Shown: positions 63,861-64,000 of the stretch, one piece after another
Position numbering within the stretch: position 1 is the stretch's first letter
Layout: each line of letters opens with the position of its first letter
DNA from: Herbaspirillum sp. CF444
GTDB taxonomy: Bacteria; Pseudomonadota; Gammaproteobacteria; Burkholderiales; Burkholderiaceae_D
Direction: 5' to 3'
Assembly: GCF_000282135.1 (NCBI RefSeq)
Contig: NZ_AKJW01000061.1
Coordinates: 124,001 to 188,000, forward strand
DNA length: 64,000 bases
The notes under the pieces: model-generated
What the model was told of the DNA's origin: nothing
The model's database searches: none
Seen by the model: only the letters and a program-made list of their open reading frames with translations
Position numbers and translations under genes: made by a program

Positions 63861-64000
63861 ATGCAGTTTCGCATCAAGCCGGGCTATCTGGCTGTCCTGA
63901 CAACATTGTCGCTCACGTCCATTACAACAAATATCGCATTTGCCCAGTCGGCGGGCAGTCTGCCGGAAGTCCAGGTCAGCGGAGCCCGCGACGGCTATGT
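63861..64000 (+). CDS. TonB-dependent outer-membrane receptor, N-terminal fragment cut by window end
   Basis: 46 codons are visible from ATG 63861. A signal peptide ends AFAQ near 28-29 and is followed by SAGSLPEVQVSGARDG, the typical start of a TonB box and plug region. The rest lies outside the window. The A/T-rich leader with a Fur-like site suggests iron or haem uptake. Ligand not determinable. Confidence 0.8.
   Translation, partial: MQFRIKPGYLAVLTTLSLTSITTNIAFAQSAGSLPEVQVSGARDGY

Overview
The window is chromosomal DNA of a high-G+C betaproteobacterium. Gene content, gene order and base composition point to Burkholderiales, probably Oxalobacteraceae and most likely a Herbaspirillum-like plant-associated or soil bacterium. 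That assignment is inference from protein style, not from a marker gene such as 16S rRNA. Almost every stretch is ordinary, tightly packed coding sequence. Fifty-five protein genes and one tRNA are supported.

Layout. 1-2.5 kb: egtD-egtB (ergothioneine synthesis). 2.5-4.2 kb: leuA on the minus strand. 4.9-8.5 kb: overlapping pqiA-pqiA-pqiB-pqiC operon (envelope lipid transport). 8.7-11.3 kb: rhlE and fabI, both minus. 11.6-17.2 kb: yejABEF peptide ABC importer. 17.5-19.1 kb: a chemoreceptor. 19.1-25.2 kb: complete ribose operon rbsBACRKD on the minus strand, with a perfect 16-bp palindromic operator upstream of rbsB. 25.6-30.6 kb: mltD, gloB, a methyltransferase, rnhA, dnaQ and tRNA-Val, an order that also occurs in E. 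coli (with tRNA-Asp there). 30.7-34.2 kb: a small accessory segment beside the tRNA. It holds a large, lower-G+C unknown gene with a near-consensus hrp box in front of it, a 170-bp MITE-like palindromic element and a small orphan gene.

34.4-40.6 kb: a TctDE-like two-component system divergent from a NitT/TauT-type ABC transporter with two tandem binding-protein paralogues. 40.7-42.1 kb: an MFS exporter. 42.1-47.5 kb: a piuC-like dioxygenase, a TonB-dependent siderophore receptor and a divergent two-component system, an iron-uptake module. 47.6-49.0 kb: a small protein, a lipoprotein resembling the SecD P1 head, and a DUF1345 membrane protein. 49.1-52.6 kb: mgtA with a long 5' region. 52.6-54.2 kb: a 60-residue membrane protein and a MASE2-GGDEF diguanylate cyclase. 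54.4-57.8 kb: dacB, two TPM-domain proteins and lemA. 58.0-63.6 kb: pyrF, pncC, pgpA, thiL and maeB. The window ends inside a second TonB-dependent receptor gene.

The most promising lead is the 30.7-34.2 kb segment: a candidate type III secreted effector or translocator gene beside a tRNA, with a putative HrpL-type promoter. No CRISPR array, complete insertion sequence, rRNA or phage was found.
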